Positions 46,610 through 51,008 of a DNA stretch of 51,008 nt are shown here, piece after piece (positions within the stretch are counted from its first letter, which is position 1; each line of letters starts with the position of its first letter). Under the pieces are notes generated by a model. The model searched no databases, had not been told where the DNA came from, and worked only from the letters and a program-made list of their open reading frames with translations. This DNA comes from Laetiporus sulphureus 93-53 (Eukaryota > Basidiomycota > Agaricomycetes > Polyporales > Laetiporaceae): NCBI RefSeq assembly GCF_001632365.1, contig NW_024468610.1, positions 1 to 51,008 on the forward strand, read 5' to 3'. Position numbers and translations under genes: made by a program.

Positions 46610-47795
46610 ACGCGCTCAGAAACTGCATCTCTGGGTCTCGACGATTACAAACGCTATGGCAGACAGATGATCCTCAACGGGATAGGCCTTCCAGGTAGGC
46701 TAGTGTCTCTCTAGGAACAATGCAACAGGACAACTTAAGCTTCGGAATGCGTCCGTAGTTGTGGTTGGCGCGGGAGGCCTGGGATGTCCTGCTCTGCTGA
46801 CTGCAGTATCTTGCAGCAGCAGGCGTAGGTGAGTCCTCTTGAGCAGATCAACTCTGCGCGTACTGAGGAGTCCTTCGACCAGGCAGGCTGGACATCGTTG
46901 ACCATGATGTCGTTGAGCTGTCCAATCTACAGCGGCAGATACTACATTAACGAGGCTCGCGTTGGAATGCATAAAGCCCTCTCCGCTGCAAAAGCCATCA
47001 AGCAGTGCGTCACGCCTGTACGATCGAGTCGTCGACTCATGCGCTGTCAGCATGCATGACCCTCATATAGCATCAACTCTCTCATCCAAGTCACCGCCAT
47101 CACCACCGCCCTCGCGGCCTCCAACGCGCTCTCTCTCCTCTCCGGCTACGATCTCATCCTCGACTGCACCGACAAACTCCCCACGCGCTACCTCCTCTCC
47201 GATACCGCCGTGCGCCTCGGCCGCCCGCTCATCAGCGGCGCCGCCCAGCAAATCGACGGCCAGCTGTGCACGTACAACCTCAGACCTGGCAAGGGCCCGT
47301 GCTTCCGCTGCCTGTTCCCGAAGCCGGCGGCCCCCGAGCTGGCAGGCTCGTGCGAGGAGCTGGGCGTGCTCGGTGCGGTGACGGGTGTCATTGGGAACTT
47401 GCAAGGTTATTACGGGCCTGCATGGTACGTGTGCAGCATATGATTTTGCTCAACATTATGGGTGCTAACTCGAAACATGAACTTACAGATGAAAAACCGA
47501 CCATGCTGATATACTCGGCGCTCAGCACGCCGCCATTTCGCAGCATCAGGCTGCGCTCTCGACGGTCGACCTGTCCCGCGTACGGAGACGAGCGCGAGAA
47601 GCGCGCGATCGAAGAAATGGACTGCGTCGCATTCTGCGGCGGGGAACGCCCAGATTGGGTCGGCAGTGGCTTAACGAAGGACAGGCCGGGCAGTCGAATA
47701 CGCGCCAAGGTACGCAGATTCGTCGATGGCTTATAAGATTCCTTCTGAGCATACACACAGGAACTGAGAAATATACTTGACTCCGGCAAGACGGT
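46610..47795 (+). pseudogene. UBA4 pseudogene, unit D
   Basis: Second dead copy of UBA4, with introns. The start codon is ACG (46610-46612), about 5 extra bases stand near 46797 (CTGCTGACTGCAGTATC), substitutions and one added base hit the QILHTEAR codons near 46950, and about 24 bases are lost at 47404 where [12 protein letters not shown] should continue. The middle block [20 protein letters not shown] and [18 protein letters not shown] is well kept. The rhodanese domain is truncated after ILDSGK (near 47790), at nearly the same place as unit C, so C and D share an ancestor already lacking it. Confidence 0.9.
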
Positions 47796-49504
47796 GCAGC
47801 AATTGGGTACGCATGTGCACGGTTTCAGAAAGAAGCCCAACAAGCCGTTCTTAGGCTCTCATGCCTCTGCTTCTGTCTGGCAAGCCTCCACAGGTCCTTG
47901 ACCATCGTCAATCGTTACTAGTAAGTCTTCGTGCCATTCTCACCCCTTAACGTCGCCGACGATCTTTCGTACGTTGTCGACATCGTCTTGCCTCAACTTC
48001 CCTGCCTCGGTCACACCGCACATCACCGCCATCACATCAAGTTCGCATTGTGTCCCCCCAGTGAATCGCTCTCCTTACGATCTGCTCTTGTACCTCGATG
48101 TCATACCATGTCGATCACAACCGCAAGCTGTAAGGATTTCGGGGCTCGCCATCTGCGACGAGAGAAGAACGGGCGCGCGGACGATCTCCACGCAAGTTGT
48201 GATAGTTTGGTGGTACTGTTCATCCTGGGTGTGCCTGCGAGCTGATTTGACTCGGTCGTCGGACTGTACGTGCTTTTATTGATTTTTCCGTCCTAATGCT
48301 CGCTTTCGCTCAGCTTCCTCCGGACATCAAAGGAAACGACGGGTAGGTAAGCATTACCGCTCTCTGCGCCTCCTTGCACCCGCTGACTTATGCTTCCTTC
48401 AGCGTCACACCTATGCGAGCACGCTTTCGTCGTGAACGGCTCGGATCGATGACACGCGGCGCTTCATCGGACGCATCGACGTCGCAAGAATTGATTCCCA
48501 TTCCCATTGTCTTTGCCGTACGCATTCGTCCAAGTCGTCCTCCCATTCGGCGAGGTTTTGTGCTGACGTTCGCCTCAATGGTTTGTTGTTTCCCTTTGTC
48601 TAGTTCCTCGTCTCGCCTTTTCTAGGATATGTATCTCTTCGGTCGTTTTGTGGTTCTGATGTAATCGCTCGTTATGGCAGTCTCGGTCTACGGTCTCGTC
48701 TTCTTCTTTCGTTTATATGGTCTCTGCTAATGTCTGTGGCCTCCGTCTGTGTGCATTTGCTCGGTCTTCATCTCGGATTGCTCTTGCATATGTCTGGTTT
48801 TTCTTTCAGCCACGCTAATGACTTTTGCTACTCCGGCATATTCCAAATTCGCCTCGAGTGAAAGAAATCTCCTTTACTGCTACTATGTAAATTACGTGAC
48901 TGTCGATGTTACACCGCTTGAGACTCATTGCGATGGCGCACCATGCATACGGGATCAGGCTGACCGCTGAAACCTCTGCTATGCATTCGTAGTCCTATAA
49001 GAACGAACCTGCGCAGCAAAGACATAGATACAAATCAAGCGAAGCGAGGGATATACGAAATCTTGTCCGTCGTGTGATAGTTACATCCGGCACTGAGTAC
49101 ACAAAACTGGCATAGAAACTGCGGCACAATCGAGAACATATCAGCGATGTGAGGTGAGCGTCTTAAGGACTTTCTGCGAAGACGGTGATTACGAGGAAAG
49201 CGGGGGGAGAGATCATGATGACCTGGACGAGGCGTAAATGCGATGGTCGGCAAAATAAGACGCGGGTATGCAATAGGCCGTGACAGTGAACATGGCAACG
49301 ACATGCCGTATCGAGGATCATGGCGACGGCGCGACGAAAACAGACGAGGTTGGGTGAGAGTACGATGCTCGGGCTGAAGTCTGGATATTTGGCAGATGGG
49401 ATAGACCTGGCCGGGAAAGAGGGAGAGCGTAGGAGCTGCACGTCCAGGATACGTTCGAAAGGACAGTGAAGGCGAGATGGTATGAGTGCAAACGCAGTAT
49501 TTGC
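47796..49504 (+). repeat. UBA4-to-F-box spacer, unit D
   Basis: Colinear with 41129-42830 with moderate divergence. It has the same ATGCCTCTGCTTCTGTCTGG (47861) and the same CACACCGCACATCACCGCCA segment (48013). No frame is open in both copies. From about 48980 it is the F-box 3' flank shared by every unit. Confidence 0.6.
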
Positions 49505-49524
49505 CTATGCGGCGGCTTGCTCGG

Positions 49525-50951
49525 CTAGACGAAGCTGTTTATCGGCCGATTGACTCCCACTCCATGTGCTCCCGGCGTCCGAGAGAGGCGTCGGTCATAA
49601 TCAACACTGCATGTATGTGAGTCCAGTCAAGTATCCAAGAAGCGAGGATGACGTACGTCAACATGTTCTTGTCGAACAGTTTAGGAAAACGCGCACAGAT
49701 CTCTGTGCAACGCCCAACACGCTGTGACTCACTCAACGGTAATCCGAATAGTCCAATGTCTATAGACACGCCTCGCAGCTTGGGGAAACGTCCCTCGGCC
49801 AAAAGCTCATCAATCTGAATGCAGACCTCCGGATCGAAAGCATTAAGCATGGCAGCTGTTCTTGCCCCAGAATGATGGTCTTCTATTTGAAAACCGATAT
49901 CTTTGATATCTTTTGATGATATTGTGTTGAGCAGAGGCAGCAGCTCACTCTGAATGAAAAGTTCAACATCATTCATTTCTGAAGTGCTAACGGCCAGTTG
50001 CAGTTGCTGCAGATTGACATTTGCTTCAAAGCTGATAGGGTTTGCTTAAAAAATATGAGCCATGCTGTGCATGGAACACTATTTGATTGAATACTCACAG
50101 AGCAATGACTGGAGACTGCCACCGACATCCTTCGATGGTCTAAGGAAACTGATATTTGCCGTCTCAAGTCTCGTGCCGGCGACGTTCAGCATGTCTTGAA
50201 TGAAAGCAACAGCCGCAGCAGAGACTTCTGACTCTAAGAGGAGTGTTTGGAGGATAGCTTGGTCCAGCAGGCTGAGAAGGATAGGTCCAATGCCTTCCAA
50301 GCACGACAGGTCATATTCAAGGGAAGTCACTGTCGTCAAAGGCATGCGGTGGCGTTCAGGCAGTGGCGCCATGGACCTCGGTTCGCTCCAGCGCAGAGTC
50401 CACAAACGAAGGTGCTGCAGATGAGGAAATGAACAGATGACCTGAAAGAAGGGGCTCGCCGATGGCAACGTCACAATCCATAGCTGCAATGATGTGACAT
50501 GACTGAACTCGTGCAGACTCCAAAATGCCAGATCGCGTATAGGGCTCTGCTCGAAGCTGACCACGGTGAGGGAGAGCTTGTCCAGGTTGGGAAGTTTCCT
50601 TGCCAGCATCACGAGAATCGATGCCGACTCCCGACCTGTCATGATCCCTACTTTGTAGAGCCTGATCTGTAAGCTTCGCACACGGGCACCGAGGAGCGGT
50701 GTCTGCTTCAGTGACCTCAAAAAGATGAATGCCTTTTTCCGAGTGCCAAGCACGGGCTCCTCGAAAAGAACCGCGCGGCTCTCGGTGTACCACCCTCGGC
50801 AAACGAGGGCGCAGGTCAACAGAGTCGGTCTGTCGTCATTCCATCCCCAACGGTCGATACGGCCCGGATCGAGATGGTCGATGATGCGCTCGCAGACCTC
50901 GGGCGGAAGCCGAGGCTGAGGGTCATTTATCGGCGGGGCTGGAGCAGCCAT
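49525..50951 (-). CDS. F-box/LRR-like protein, copy D
   Basis: Start at 50951: MAAPAPPINDPQPRLPPEVC. F-box, then NDDRPTLLTCALVCRGWYTE and a body with LLGARVRSLQIRLYKVG, PNLDKLSLTVVSFEQS, FPHLQHLRLWTLRWSE and MPLTTVTSLEYDLSCLEGIG. A short intron (donor near 50101, acceptor TTTTTTAAG near 50047) joins in phase to NPISFEANVNLQQLQLAV and EVCIQIDELLAEGRFPKLRG, up to FDKNMLT. The final exon is scrambled relative to copy A: splicing at the nearest acceptor gives an unrelated tail stopping at 49527-49525, and reading through stops at 49539. The F-box and LRR body are intact, so a product is plausible. Confidence 0.78.
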
Positions 50952-51008
50952 GAGCTTGTGTCGTTATATCAGCAAGTATCCGAGAACACGATTAATGCGG
51001 CTGCTGAC

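Noticed and set aside
46610..47795. Retrocopy origin for the extra UBA4 copies
   Set aside because: Introns and 5' flanking DNA are retained, so they are DNA duplications.

Overview
This window looks like a contig from a filamentous basidiomycete, most likely an agaricomycete. It has compact multi-exon genes with GT-AG introns of about 50-60 nt, GC-rich coding sequence, closely spaced genes on both strands, an expanded F-box family and a hAT transposon. All gene models were spliced by eye from reading frame, splice sites and remembered family sequences; no search was run. Bases 37988-38727 are an assembly gap.

Left part (1-17.4 kb). A Mediator Med25-like gene (-, runs off the left edge) is followed by a spacer and a local rearrangement: a broken PITH-domain copy (-), a broken inverted 3' fragment of the Med25 gene (+), and the intact PITH gene (-). 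Next come a TUG/ASPL-type UBX gene (+), a possible tiny membrane-protein gene (-), the DEAD-box helicase DBP2 with one exceptionally long intron (-), a Rap/Rsr1-like small GTPase (-), and an SR-cyclophilin (+) divergent from the GTPase.

Central part (17.4-31.3 kb). An F-box/LRR-like gene (A, +), an intact UBA4 (E1-like adenylyltransferase plus rhodanese, -), APC10 (+) divergent from UBA4, a large DDT/WHIM/PHD chromatin gene (-), and an Alba-like nucleic-acid-binding gene (+) divergent from it.

Right part (31.3-51 kb). A segmental-duplication array. Its unit is UBA4 (+), F-box (-), then about 1.9 kb (called R here) that ends in a decayed 3' fragment of the cyclophilin gene. This is the inverted equivalent of the 17.0-23.5 kb locus. 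The array reads F-box B, R-B, [4.37 kb hAT], psi-UBA4, F-box C, R-C, psi-UBA4, F-box D, with a period near 6.6-6.7 kb once the hAT is removed. The hAT has an 8-bp target duplication (GTGCGCTG) whose empty site survives in the next unit. Both extra UBA4 copies are dead. Of the F-box copies, B has a nonsense codon, A a +1 shift, and C and D are largely open.

The single-copy genes are core housekeeping functions (transcription, RNA helicase, tRNA thiolation/urmylation, APC/C, chromatin). The accessory story is how this neighbourhood was copied, inverted and broken.
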